From: Mycobacterium asiaticum DSM 44297
GTDB lineage: Bacteria; Actinomycetota; Actinomycetes; Mycobacteriales; Mycobacteriaceae
NCBI RefSeq assembly: GCF_000613245.1
Contig: NZ_HG964936.1
Span: 818,948 to 851,029 of the forward strand
Direction of reading: 5' to 3'
DNA: 32,082 bases
Below the pieces are notes generated by a model, which searched no databases, was not told the DNA's origin, and worked only from the letters and a program-made list of their open reading frames with translations. Within the stretch, counting starts at the first letter, position 1; each line of letters starts with the position of its first letter. Both the position numbers and the translations under genes were made by a program. Below, piece by piece: positions 7,224 to 14,832 of this stretch.

Positions 7224-8963
7224 GTGAGCAACCCGATCGAGAACGAGCCTGCCGCTTCGCTGGGACCTGAGCAGCGCGCGGCGGCCTGGCAGCGGCTCGG
7301 TACCGAACAGTTCGACGTGGTCGTCATCGGCGGCGGTGTGGTGGGCTCCGGTTGTGCGCTGGATGCGGCCACCCGCGGACTGAAGGTCGCGCTCGTCGAG
7401 GCGCGCGACTTCGCCTCCGGCACATCGAGCCGCTCCTCGAAGATGTTCCACGGTGGCCTGCGCTACCTGGAACAACTCGAGTTCGGCCTGGTGCGCGAGG
7501 CCCTCTACGAGCGCGAGTTGTCGCTGACCACCCTGGCGCCCCACCTGGTCAAGCCGATGCCGTTCCTGTTCCCGTTGACCAAGCGCTGGTGGGAGCGCCC
7601 GTACATCGCCGCGGGCATCTTCCTCTACGACAGCCTGGGCGGCGCGAAGTCGGTCCCCGCGCAGAAACACATGACACGAGCCGGGGCGCTGCGGCTGAGT
7701 CCGGGGCTCAAGCGCAGCTCCTTGATCGGCGGCATCCGCTACTACGACACCGTCGTCGACGACGCCCGGCACACCATGACGGTCGCGCGGACCGCGGCCC
7801 ACTACGGCGCGGTGGTGCGCTCCTCCACGCAGGTGGTGGCGTTGCTGCGGGAGGGGGACCGGGTCACCGGCGTGCGGGTGCGCGACTCCGAGGACGGCGA
7901 GGTCACCGAGGTCCGCGGCCACGTGGTGATCAACGCGACGGGGGTGTGGACCGACGAGATCCAGGCGCTGTCCAAGCAGCGCGGCCGGTTCAAGGTGCGC
8001 GCCTCCAAGGGCGTGCACGTGGTGGTTCCCCGAGACCGCATCGTCAGTGACGTCGCAATCATCCTGCGCACCGAGAAGTCCGTGATGTTCGTCATCCCAT
8101 GGGGCAGCCACTGGATCATCGGCACCACCGACACCGACTGGAACCTTGACCTGGCCCATCCGGCGGCGACCAAGGCGGACATCGACTACATCCTGGGCAC
8201 TGTCAACACTGTGCTCGCGACCCCACTCACCCACGCCGACATAGACGGGGTTTACGCCGGGCTGCGGCCGTTGCTGGCCGGGGAGAGCGAGGAGACCTCC
8301 AAGCTGTCGCGCGAGCATGCGGTCGCGGTACCGGCGGCCGGCCTGGTCGCCATCGCCGGCGGCAAGTACACCACCTACCGGGTGATGGCGGCGGACGCGG
8401 TAGACGCGGCGGCCGAGTTCATCCCGGCCCGGGTGGCGCCGTCGATCACCCAGAAGGTGCCGCTGATGGGTGCCGACGGCTACTTCGCCCTGATCAACCA
8501 GACCGAGAACGTCGGCGCGATGCGCGGCCTGCACCCCTACCGGGTGCGGCACCTGCTGGACCGCTACGGGTCGTTGATCGACGAGGTGCTGGCGTTGGCG
8601 GCCAAGGATTCCAGCCTGCTTGGCCCGATCAAAGAGGCGCCCGGCTACCTCAAGGTGGAGGCCCTGTACGCGGTCGCCGCGGAGGGGGCGCTGCACCTCG
8701 AGGACATTCTGGCGCGCCGCATGCGGATCTCGATCGAGTACTCGCACCGCGGCGTCGACTGTGCGCGCGAGGTGGCCGAGCTGGTCGCCCCCGTGCTGGG
8801 CTGGAGCTCCGCCGACGTCGACCGCGAGGTCGCCAACTACAAGGCGCGGGTGGAAGCCGAAGTCCTTTCCCAAGCCCAGCCCGACGACGTGTCCGCCGAC
8901 GAGCTGCGCGCCAGCGCGCCCGAGGCGAGGGCCGAGATCCTCGAGCCGGTGCCGCTCAATTGA
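7224..8963 (+). CDS. glpD2: Glycerol-3-phosphate dehydrogenase (FAD, quinone-linked)
   Basis: Oxidises sn-glycerol 3-phosphate to dihydroxyacetone phosphate and passes electrons to quinone at the membrane face. It has 579 residues. The dinucleotide motif VVIGGGVVGSGCALD is near residues 26-40, SGTSSRSSKMFHGGLRYL is the FAD/substrate region, GGKYTTYRVMAADA follows, and a C-terminal GlpD cap domain runs from about 430. It matches GlpD2 of M. tuberculosis (585 residues). The GTG at 7224 is preferred over an upstream TTG at 7176 because AGGAG (7210-7214) lies 9 bases before it. A TAGCCT hexamer at 7171-7176 could be its own -10. Its stop overlaps the start of the next gene (TTGA). Confidence 0.95.
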   Translation: MSNPIENEPAASLGPEQRAAAWQRLGTEQFDVVVIGGGVVGSGCALDAATRGLKVALVEARDFASGTSSRSSKMFHGGLRYLEQLEFGLVREALYERELSLTTLAPHLVKPMPFLFPLTKRWWERPYIAAGIFLYDSLGGAKSVPAQKHMTRAGALRLSPGLKRSSLIGGIRYYDTVVDDARHTMTVARTAAHYGAVVRSSTQVVALLREGDRVTGVRVRDSEDGEVTEVRGHVVINATGVWTDEIQALSKQRGRFKVRASKGVHVVVPRDRIVSDVAIILRTEKSVMFVIPWGSHWIIGTTDTDWNLDLAHPAATKADIDYILGTVNTVLATPLTHADIDGVYAGLRPLLAGESEETSKLSREHAVAVPAAGLVAIAGGKYTTYRVMAADAVDAAAEFIPARVAPSITQKVPLMGADGYFALINQTENVGAMRGLHPYRVRHLLDRYGSLIDEVLALAAKDSSLLGPIKEAPGYLKVEALYAVAAEGALHLEDILARRMRISIEYSHRGVDCAREVAELVAPVLGWSSADVDREVANYKARVEAEVLSQAQPDDVSADELRASAPEARAEILEPVPLN

Positions 8964-9835
8964 GGCCTGCGCCGCTTCCGGTTCGCGACGGACTGGGGCC
9001 GGCGCGGGTCCGGCTGCACGGCGGCGCGGTATTGGCTGAGCTGACTACCCGCTTCGGCGCGGCGGTGCGGGCGAAAGTCATAGCCGGAGAGGTCGTCGAC
9101 GCCGACGGCGCGGTGGTCGACGACACGACGGTGCTGCCCGCCGGGGCGAGCGTGTATCTCTACCGGGACCTGCCGCAGGAGGTGCCGGTGCCGTTTCCGA
9201 TCGAGGTGCTGCACCGCGACGACGACATCGTGGTCGTCGACAAACCGCACTTCCTGGCCACCATGCCGCGGGGCCGCCATGTGGCCCAGACCGCGCTGGT
9301 GCGCTTGCGGCGCGAGCTGGGACTACCGGAACTCAGCCCGGCCCACCGGCTGGACCGGCTGACCGCCGGGGTGCTGCTGTTCACCACCCGCCGCGAGCTA
9401 AGGGGTAAGTACCAAACACTTTTCGCGCGCGGCGAGGTGCGCAAGACGTATCTGGCCCGCGCTGCGGTCGACCCGCGACTTTCGCTGCCGCGGTTAGTGC
9501 GCAACCGGATCATCAAGCGTCGCGGGCAGTTACAGGCCGTCGTCGAGCCGGGAGTGCCGAACGCCGAGACGCACATCGAGCTGCTCTCGCCGGACGGCTT
9601 GTACCGGCTGACCCCGCGGACCGGCCGCACCCACCAGCTGCGGGTGCACATGGCCTCGCTGGGTGTGCCGATCCTGGGAGACCCGTTGTATCCCAGCATC
9701 ATTGCCGTAGCTGACGACGATTTCAGCACGCCGCTGCAACTGCTGGCGCAGCGGATCGATTTCGACGACCCGGTCACCGGGTCACGCCGCGAGTTCATCA
9801 GCCGACGAGAACTAGTTCGCCGCTCGCTTAGCTGA
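8960..9835 (+). CDS. RluA-family pseudouridine synthase (Rv3300c type)
   Basis: A 291-residue enzyme converting a specific uridine in RNA to pseudouridine; whether its target is 23S rRNA or tRNA is unknown. The catalytic motif HRLDRLTAGV is near residues 129-138 (the Asp of RLDR), the uracil-pocket segment RTGRTHQLRVHM is near 217-228, and GDPLYP follows; all are RluA-class signatures. The N terminus (about 1-85) resembles a small S4-like RNA-binding extension. The start is TTG at 8960, overlapping the glpD2 stop by 4 bases, which implies translational coupling. In M. tuberculosis phoY1 separates these two genes; it is absent here. Confidence 0.88.
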   Translation: MRPAPLPVRDGLGPARVRLHGGAVLAELTTRFGAAVRAKVIAGEVVDADGAVVDDTTVLPAGASVYLYRDLPQEVPVPFPIEVLHRDDDIVVVDKPHFLATMPRGRHVAQTALVRLRRELGLPELSPAHRLDRLTAGVLLFTTRRELRGKYQTLFARGEVRKTYLARAAVDPRLSLPRLVRNRIIKRRGQLQAVVEPGVPNAETHIELLSPDGLYRLTPRTGRTHQLRVHMASLGVPILGDPLYPSIIAVADDDFSTPLQLLAQRIDFDDPVTGSRREFISRRELVRRSLS

Positions 9836-9864
9836 GCGGGTCCGGTAAGAGGGGGCGCGGCGAA

Positions 9865-10077
9865 CTAACTGTCGTCGCCCAGTAGGTCGCTCAGACCGTT
9901 CTCGATACCGGTATCGATTTGCTCACGCATGGTGCCCCGGCTGGGGAACATGTTTTCGCCGCTTTCGCATCCGCAACTGAGGCCGCCGTACACACTCGGA
10001 TCGGCGCCGGCCGGATTCGCGGTCGCCATCGCGGCGGCGAGCGCGATCGCCGCCGCGGACAACACTTTTCTGATCAC
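9865..10077 (-). CDS. Small secreted protein with LSCGC motif
   Basis: A 70-residue ORF with a clear Sec-type signal peptide: MIRK, then a hydrophobic alanine-rich stretch, with cleavage likely after PAGA at about residue 25. The mature part is only about 45 residues and begins DPSVYGGLSCGCES, ending in an acidic tail. Two cysteines (CxC) could form a disulfide or bind metal. It resembles a family of tiny exported mycobacterial proteins with an LSCxC segment; no function is known to me. The start is GTG at 10077 with a weak ribosome-binding region. It lies with another secreted gene on the same strand (10156-10506) and is convergent with the pseudouridine synthase gene. Confidence 0.7.
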   Translation of the reverse strand: MIRKVLSAAAIALAAAMATANPAGADPSVYGGLSCGCESGENMFPSRGTMREQIDTGIENGLSDLLGDDS

Positions 10078-10155
10078 CCATTACCACCCGTGATTTGCGT
10101 ATCGAAAGTGTATGGGGTGAACGACGCCCGAGCGTTACGTCCCAGTAAATGTTGG

Positions 10156-10506
10156 CTAGTTCGTCGTGTGATGCCGCGGGCAGTAGGCGGCGATGCTCAC
10201 TCCGACGAAATACCCGGCGTGATAGCCATCGAGGTTGCTGCTGCCCGTCACTTCGTTGGCGACGTCGGCCTTCTGCCTACCGTTGTCCAACTCGTCGCAA
10301 ACCTGATGAGCCGCCAGGATCGCGGCCTGCGGCGTGCCAAAGTTGATGTTGTGCGCCTGCAGGGCGCCGAGGAACTGACTGTCGATCCCGTCGGCGCGGG
10401 CGGCCGAGTCCGTCACCATTCCCGTCAGGGTGAGCGCCGCGGCGACGGCGGGAGCGGCTATGAACGATCGCAGGAGGAAGGGCGAACGCGGGTTGCTGGC
10501 AGCCAT
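10156..10506 (-). CDS. Secreted DUF732 protein
   Basis: A 116-residue exported protein. An N-terminal signal peptide (about 1-40, RSFIAAPAVAAALTLTGMV, cleavage near ARA-DG) is followed by the DUF732 domain: FLGALQAHNINFGTPQAAI, then HQVCDELDNG, then GYFVGVSIAAYCP. The two cysteines are the conserved DUF732 pair. The role of DUF732 proteins is unknown; they are abundant, often paralogous secreted proteins in mycobacteria. The ATG at 10506 is chosen over a GTG at 10515 because AGGAGG (10515-10520) lies 8 bases before it. It is divergent from the pstS-like gene across 220 bases. Confidence 0.85.
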   Translation of the reverse strand: MAASNPRSPFLLRSFIAAPAVAAALTLTGMVTDSAARADGIDSQFLGALQAHNINFGTPQAAILAAHQVCDELDNGRQKADVANEVTGSSNLDGYHAGYFVGVSIAAYCPRHHTTN

Positions 10507-10715
10507 CGCTGGCACCTCCTCACGACTGAAGTAACACGCTGCTTACATAGCGATCATCGCACGCAACAATCCCCGATGGGCGACATCCCTGTTTCGCGTG
10601 ACGTTGACCGCGCCGGCTGTCCGGGCCGTGAACCGGACGGAAACTGCGGCTGAAATGATCGCGTCCGGATGGCGGCGGCCACGGTCGAGAACAAATCGCG
10701 GTGCGCGAAACTTGT

Positions 10716-10721
10716 TAGCAT
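10716..10721 (+). promoter_or_regulatory. Candidate -10 element of the pstS-like gene (leaderless)
   Basis: TAGCAT is followed by 5 bases and then GTG at 10727, with no Shine-Dalgarno between. A leaderless message starting at or 1-2 bases into the GTG region is predicted. Confidence 0.5.
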
Positions 10722-10726
10722 GCCTC

Positions 10727-11845
10727 GTGAATCTCAAGCTCCGCCGATTCGCGGGCGCGCTCATCGCGATCGTTGTCGGTCCGTTGACGGTGTCGGCGTG
10801 CGCCGGTGGCGACAACGCCGCTCAGGGCGGCAAAACAACCCCTGCCGCGGCGGCGAACGCGGACTGCGGCAGCAAAGCAACGCTGAAGGCCAGCGGTTCC
10901 ACTGCGCAGGCTAACGCGATGACGCGTTTTGCCCGGGCCTTCGAGCAGGCCTGTCCCGGGCGGTCGCTCAACTACACGGCCAACGGTTCGGGTGCGGGCA
11001 TCGATGAATTCTTAACCGGAAGAACAGATTTCGCAGGTTCGGACTCGCCGCTGGGAAAGGACGAGTACGGCAGAGCCCAGCAGCGGTGCGGCTCGCCGGT
11101 GTGGAACCTACCGATGGTGTTCGGGCCCATCGCGATTGCCTACAACGTTGGCGGGCTGGATTCGCTGAACCTCGACGGGCCCACGACGGCCAGGATTTTC
11201 AACGGCGCCATCACCGACTGGAACGATCCCGCGATCCAGGCACTGAACCAGGGTCGCAGCCTGCCCGCGAAGTCGATTCGGGTCGTCTTCCGCAGCGACG
11301 AGTCCGGGACGTCGGAGAACTTCCAGCGCTATCTCGACACTGCCGCGGGCGGAGCCTGGGGCCGGGGTGCCGCCAGGACCTTTAACGGCGGGGTCGGCGA
11401 GGGCAGGGTGGGAAGTGCGGGCGCCGCCGCGGCGGTGGGGGAGACAGACGGGTCGATCACCTACGTGGAATGGTCTTTTGCCCTCGCGCAACGGCTGAAC
11501 GTGGCCAAAGTGGTGACCTCGGCAGGCCCGGAACCTGTCGGCATCGACCCCGAATCGGTGGGCAAGACGATCGGGGCCGCCTGGTTCATCCGGCCGGGCA
11601 ATGACTTGACCTTCGACACCATCTCGTTTTACCGACCGAACCAGCCCGGCGCCTATCCGATCGTGCTTGCCACGTATGAGATCGTCTGCTCGAAATACCC
11701 GGATGCGCAGGTCGGCGCGGCCGTGAAAGCCTTCCTGAAAAGTGCCGCGGGCGCCGGTCAGCAGGGATTGGCGGACACCGGCTATGTGCCGATCCCCGGC
11801 GAGTTCAAACCACGACTGTCGGCGGCGATCGACGCCGTCTCGTGA
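10727..11845 (+). CDS. PstS-type periplasmic phosphate-binding lipoprotein (PstS3-like)
   Basis: A 372-residue lipoprotein that captures phosphate for a Pst ABC transporter. The signal peptide ends in the lipobox VSAC, with Cys25 as the lipidated residue. Phosphate-site segments are [13 protein letters not shown] near residues 53-65, [12 protein letters not shown], and [14 protein letters not shown] near 191-204. The C terminus, [21 protein letters not shown], is very close to what I recall of M. tuberculosis PstS3. The GTG at 10727 gives a proper signal peptide; the open frame upstream to 10598 does not. No pstC, pstA, pstB or phoU/phoY gene is adjacent, so it must work with a transporter encoded elsewhere. 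It lies in a block of secreted-protein genes not expected at this position. Confidence 0.92.
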   Translation: MNLKLRRFAGALIAIVVGPLTVSACAGGDNAAQGGKTTPAAAANADCGSKATLKASGSTAQANAMTRFARAFEQACPGRSLNYTANGSGAGIDEFLTGRTDFAGSDSPLGKDEYGRAQQRCGSPVWNLPMVFGPIAIAYNVGGLDSLNLDGPTTARIFNGAITDWNDPAIQALNQGRSLPAKSIRVVFRSDESGTSENFQRYLDTAAGGAWGRGAARTFNGGVGEGRVGSAGAAAAVGETDGSITYVEWSFALAQRLNVAKVVTSAGPEPVGIDPESVGKTIGAAWFIRPGNDLTFDTISFYRPNQPGAYPIVLATYEIVCSKYPDAQVGAAVKAFLKSAAGAGQQGLADTGYVPIPGEFKPRLSAAIDAVS

Positions 11846-11911
11846 TCCCACTCGCCGCTTCCCGCCGACGCGCAATGTTCCTAGGTATTTCCCTTCATAG
11901 TCAACGCAAAG

Positions 11912-11921
11912 TTTCGCGAAA
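11912..11921. promoter_or_regulatory. Perfect 10-base palindrome upstream of the PPE gene
   Basis: TTTCGCGAAA lies 28 bases before the PPE ATG, inside an AT-richer stretch (11880-11949) that stands out from the surrounding GC-rich DNA. It could be an operator half or core. No promoter hexamers are certain here. Confidence 0.3.
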
Positions 11922-11949
11922 ATTTACCTGAGTTGACATTGTGTATGGC

Positions 11950-13110
11950 ATGGATTTCATCGGCCTGCCCCCCGAGGTCACCTCGGCGCTGATTCACGCC
12001 GGTCCCGGCGCGGAATCGTTGATCGAGGCATCGGGTGCGTGGCAGCGGCTGGGCACCGACTTGGAAGAGGCGGCCGGAAGCTATACCGCCGTGCTCTCGG
12101 CACTGGCCAGCGATTGGCACGGGCCCTCGACCCTGGCCATGATCGACGCTGCGGTGCCCTACCTCACCTGGATGCGCTCCACTGCTCAGCAGTGTCATCA
12201 GCTGGCCTCTTCGATGCAGGCCGCGGTGGCGGCATACGGCACCACCGTCGCAGCCATGGTGCGGCCCGCGGAGGTGGCCGCGAACCGGACGCAGTTGGCA
12301 CAGCTGCTGGCCACCAATGGACTGGGCCGGAATCTGGCGGCGATCGCCGAAACGGAAGCGCAGTACGAGCGGATGTGGGTCAACAACGCGGCGGCGATGT
12401 ACCGCTACCAGGTGGCTTCGGCGCAGGCCACCGCCTTGCCGCAGTTCGTTTCGCCGCCCTCGATCGCCGATCCCGCCGGGACAGCGGCGCAGGCCAACGC
12501 GGTGGGCGCGGCCGCTGCCGTGGCGCCCGCCGACGCGGTTCCGCCCCCGGTCTCGCCATTCGACTCGGTTCTGCAGGCGATCGGTGTCACGTTCGACCCG
12601 AACCAGGGGTGGTTCGGGTTGGCCAACACCTACGCGAACCAGTTCGTTTCGTCGGGCTTCCCGATCAACCTGCTCAGCTACATGGCGCAGAGCAGCTCGG
12701 CCCAGGCGTTGCAGGCCGTCGCCCCCGATATTGCCGAGGGCCTGTCGGAGGGGGAATCCGCACTGGGGTCCGCGGCCACCAGCCTGTCCAGCGCCGCCGG
12801 AGCGCTCGGTGCCGTCGAGGCGCCGACGGCGGCGATGGGCGTGGCGGTCTCGATGGGCAGCCTGTCGGCCCCGCCGGCGGCGACGGGCGTGCTGACTGCC
12901 GCACACATGCCGGTGCAGCTTGCGTCCGCGGTGTCGCCGCTTCCCGCCGGAGACGCAGGGTCCGGTTTCCCGATGCTTCCACCGCTGATGGCGCCACCGA
13001 TCGCGGCGGGCAGCGGCTGGCGCAAGCGCAAGGAACAGAAGTACGAGGACCTGGCGATGGGCCTCGAGCTGAAGGGCACCTTCATGCCGCGCCCGCCCTC
13101 GGCGGGGTGA
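11950..13110 (+). CDS. PPE family protein, SVP-like with degenerate motif
   Basis: A 386-residue member of the PPE family exported by ESX type VII systems. It starts MDFIGLPPEVTS, the hallmark PPE box, and has the family WxG motif (SDWHGPST near residue 59) in a helical domain of about 180 residues. The C-terminal region resembles the SVP subfamily, but the GxxSVPxxW motif is worn: the segment reads SMGSLSAPPAA, with Val replaced by Ala and no Trp. The C terminus ends MPRPPSAG, as in SVP members. The ATG at 11950 is chosen because PPE proteins begin at this Met; a GTG at 11941 is in frame but atypical. No PE partner gene is adjacent, so it probably pairs with a PE protein encoded elsewhere. 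Confidence 0.93.
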   Translation: MDFIGLPPEVTSALIHAGPGAESLIEASGAWQRLGTDLEEAAGSYTAVLSALASDWHGPSTLAMIDAAVPYLTWMRSTAQQCHQLASSMQAAVAAYGTTVAAMVRPAEVAANRTQLAQLLATNGLGRNLAAIAETEAQYERMWVNNAAAMYRYQVASAQATALPQFVSPPSIADPAGTAAQANAVGAAAAVAPADAVPPPVSPFDSVLQAIGVTFDPNQGWFGLANTYANQFVSSGFPINLLSYMAQSSSAQALQAVAPDIAEGLSEGESALGSAATSLSSAAGALGAVEAPTAAMGVAVSMGSLSAPPAATGVLTAAHMPVQLASAVSPLPAGDAGSGFPMLPPLMAPPIAAGSGWRKRKEQKYEDLAMGLELKGTFMPRPPSAG

Positions 13111-13124
13111 ACGCGGGCGATCGG

Positions 13125-13130
13125 TACTTT
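13125..13130 (+). promoter_or_regulatory. Candidate -10 element of lpqC (leaderless)
   Basis: TACTTT is followed by 7 bases and the ATG at 13138, without a Shine-Dalgarno. It lies in the 27-base gap after the PPE gene, so lpqC can be transcribed on its own. Confidence 0.5.
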
Positions 13131-13137
13131 TGACGTC

Positions 13138-14055
13138 ATGCCGTGGTTGCGATTGCTGTCGCTGGCTGTGCTTGCGGTGGTGCTGGTCGGGTGCAACGAA
13201 CGCCAGGTCCAGGCTGCGCGCGCCCGCGACCAGGCGGGGATGCTGCCCTACGGCGGCCTGAACCGTACCTACCTGGTGCACTTGCCGCCCGGCCCGCCGG
13301 TGGGGCTGGTGCTCAACCTGCACGGCGGCGGAGGCACCGGCGCCGGGCAGCGCGGCCTGTCCAACTTCGACTCCATCGCCGACGCCAACGGTTTCCTGGT
13401 GGTCTATCCCGACGGTTATGACAAGAGCTGGGCCGACGGGCGCGGTGCGGCGCCGGCCGACCGCAAGCATCTCGACGACGTGGGCTTCCTGGTATCGCTG
13501 GTGAACAAGCTGCGCAGCGACTACAACGTCCCCGCCGGACACGTCTTTGCGACCGGAATGTCCAACGGCGGCTTCATGTCCAACCGTCTTGCGTGCGACC
13601 ACGCCGAGCTCTTCGCTGCGATCGCGCCGGTCTCGGGCACGCTGGGCATCGGCGTGCCGTGCAACCCGTCGCGCCCGGTGTCGGTCCTCGACGCGCACGG
13701 CACCGGCGACTCGGTGGTCCCGTACAACGGCGGCGCGGTCCGCGGCCGCGGCGGCATCAGCCACGCCATCTCGGTGAACAGCATGCTCGACCGGTGGCGG
13801 GCCGTGGACCGCTGCCAGGGCGACCCGTCGTCCCAGGAGTTGCCCAACGTCGGCGACGGCACCGTCGTGCGCCGATTCGACTCGCGGGCCTGCGCCGACA
13901 ACACCGAAGTCGTGCACTACCGGATCGAAAAGGGCGGGCACACCTGGCCCGGCGGCAAGCAGTACCTGCCCAAAGCGGTGATCGGGTCGACCACGCGCGC
14001 GTTCGACGGATCGGAAGTCATCGCCGAGTTCTTCTTGAGCCACGGCCGCGACTGA
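13138..14055 (+). CDS. lpqC: Esterase lipoprotein LpqC (PHB depolymerase-like)
   Basis: A 305-residue surface lipoprotein with an alpha/beta-hydrolase fold of the LpqC/feruloyl esterase/PHB depolymerase family. The signal peptide ends in lipobox LVGC, with Cys19 lipidated. LNLHGGGGTG (59-68) forms the oxyanion region, GMSNGG puts the nucleophile at Ser142, a later VLDAHGTGDSVVP segment holds the likely Asp, and KGGHTWPGG holds the catalytic His. It acts outside the membrane on an ester substrate that is not known. The stop is 7 bases from that of the convergent nei gene. In M. tuberculosis atsB lies upstream of lpqC; here a PPE gene does. Confidence 0.92.
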   Translation: MPWLRLLSLAVLAVVLVGCNERQVQAARARDQAGMLPYGGLNRTYLVHLPPGPPVGLVLNLHGGGGTGAGQRGLSNFDSIADANGFLVVYPDGYDKSWADGRGAAPADRKHLDDVGFLVSLVNKLRSDYNVPAGHVFATGMSNGGFMSNRLACDHAELFAAIAPVSGTLGIGVPCNPSRPVSVLDAHGTGDSVVPYNGGAVRGRGGISHAISVNSMLDRWRAVDRCQGDPSSQELPNVGDGTVVRRFDSRACADNTEVVHYRIEKGGHTWPGGKQYLPKAVIGSTTRAFDGSEVIAEFFLSHGRD

Positions 14056-14062
14056 TCCGGCT

Positions 14063-14830
14063 TCAGCGCTGGCAGACGGGGCACCAGTACTGCACCCGTT
14101 CGGTGGTGCCGCCCGGCGGTTCCCAGCGAGCGATGGGCGTCCCGCACCGTCGGCAACGCTGCCCCGCCCGCCCGTAGACCCACACCTGCCGGCCGGCTCG
14201 GGTATCGCCGGTGGTGCAGCGATGCCAGCGCATCCGGTTGGCCCACAACATGTCCCGAGCCCGGGTGACCAGTCGCAGCGGGTCGGCGATGTCGCGGACC
14301 GGCGCGGTGGGCAGATGCCCGCTGACGAAGCAGAGTTCGTTGGCGAAGACGTTGCCGACCCCGGCCATGACGCGCTGGTCGAGCAGTGCCTCGGCGATGG
14401 GCCGATCCGGGTCGGCAATCAGGTTGGTCGCCGCCAGCTTCGGATCCCAGTCCGGCCCCAACAGGTCCGGCCCGAGGTAGGCGACAGCGGCGACGTCGTC
14501 CTCGCGGTCGAGGATCTCCAGCACCCCCAGGTCGACCCCCACCGCGCGAATGTCACCGGCTTCCAGGATCATTCGCGCCCGATGGTCAACCCGCACCCGG
14601 TGATCACCGACGCGCCAACTGCCGTCCATCTTCAGGTGCGAATGAATGCTGGCCCAGCCGACGCGGATGAACAGGTGCTTGCCTCTACTGAGCACCTCGT
14701 CCACCGTGTGCCCGGTGAGGTCGACGGTCGCATACCGCGGCACCCGGACGTCGCAGCGCGTCAGCGTGCGCCCCACCAGGTGTTCGCGCAGTGTGGCCGC
14801 GGTGTGCCACACGGTGTCGCCTTCGGGCAT
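14063..14830 (-). CDS. nei: Endonuclease VIII-like DNA glycosylase Nei2
   Basis: A 255-residue Fpg/Nei family DNA glycosylase-lyase for oxidised bases in base excision repair. After Met the sequence is PEGDTVW: Pro2 is the catalytic nucleophile and Glu3 the acid. LSRGKHLF carries the conserved Lys near residue 52. The helix-two-turns-helix segment is [14 protein letters not shown] (about 165-178), and the C-terminal zinc finger has Cys pairs in [12 protein letters not shown] and YWCPVCQR. Length matches M. tuberculosis Rv3297. The ATG at 14830 is only 2 bases after the lhr stop, so it is the last gene of a TetR-lhr-nei operon that couples a DNA-repair helicase with a glycosylase. Confidence 0.94.
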   Translation of the reverse strand: MPEGDTVWHTAATLREHLVGRTLTRCDVRVPRYATVDLTGHTVDEVLSRGKHLFIRVGWASIHSHLKMDGSWRVGDHRVRVDHRARMILEAGDIRAVGVDLGVLEILDREDDVAAVAYLGPDLLGPDWDPKLAATNLIADPDRPIAEALLDQRVMAGVGNVFANELCFVSGHLPTAPVRDIADPLRLVTRARDMLWANRMRWHRCTTGDTRAGRQVWVYGRAGQRCRRCGTPIARWEPPGGTTERVQYWCPVCQR

Positions 14831-14832
14831 GC

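Noticed and set aside
11933..11938. Perfect TTGACA -35 hexamer before the PPE gene
   Set aside because: It lies only 11 bases before the PPE ATG, so its -10 would fall inside the coding sequence; treated as chance.
11881..14418. An 845-codon minus-strand open frame over the PPE and lpqC genes
   Set aside because: It is antisense to two clear genes, is rich in Arg, Gly, His and Gln as expected for mirror frames in GC-rich DNA, and has no recognisable domain.
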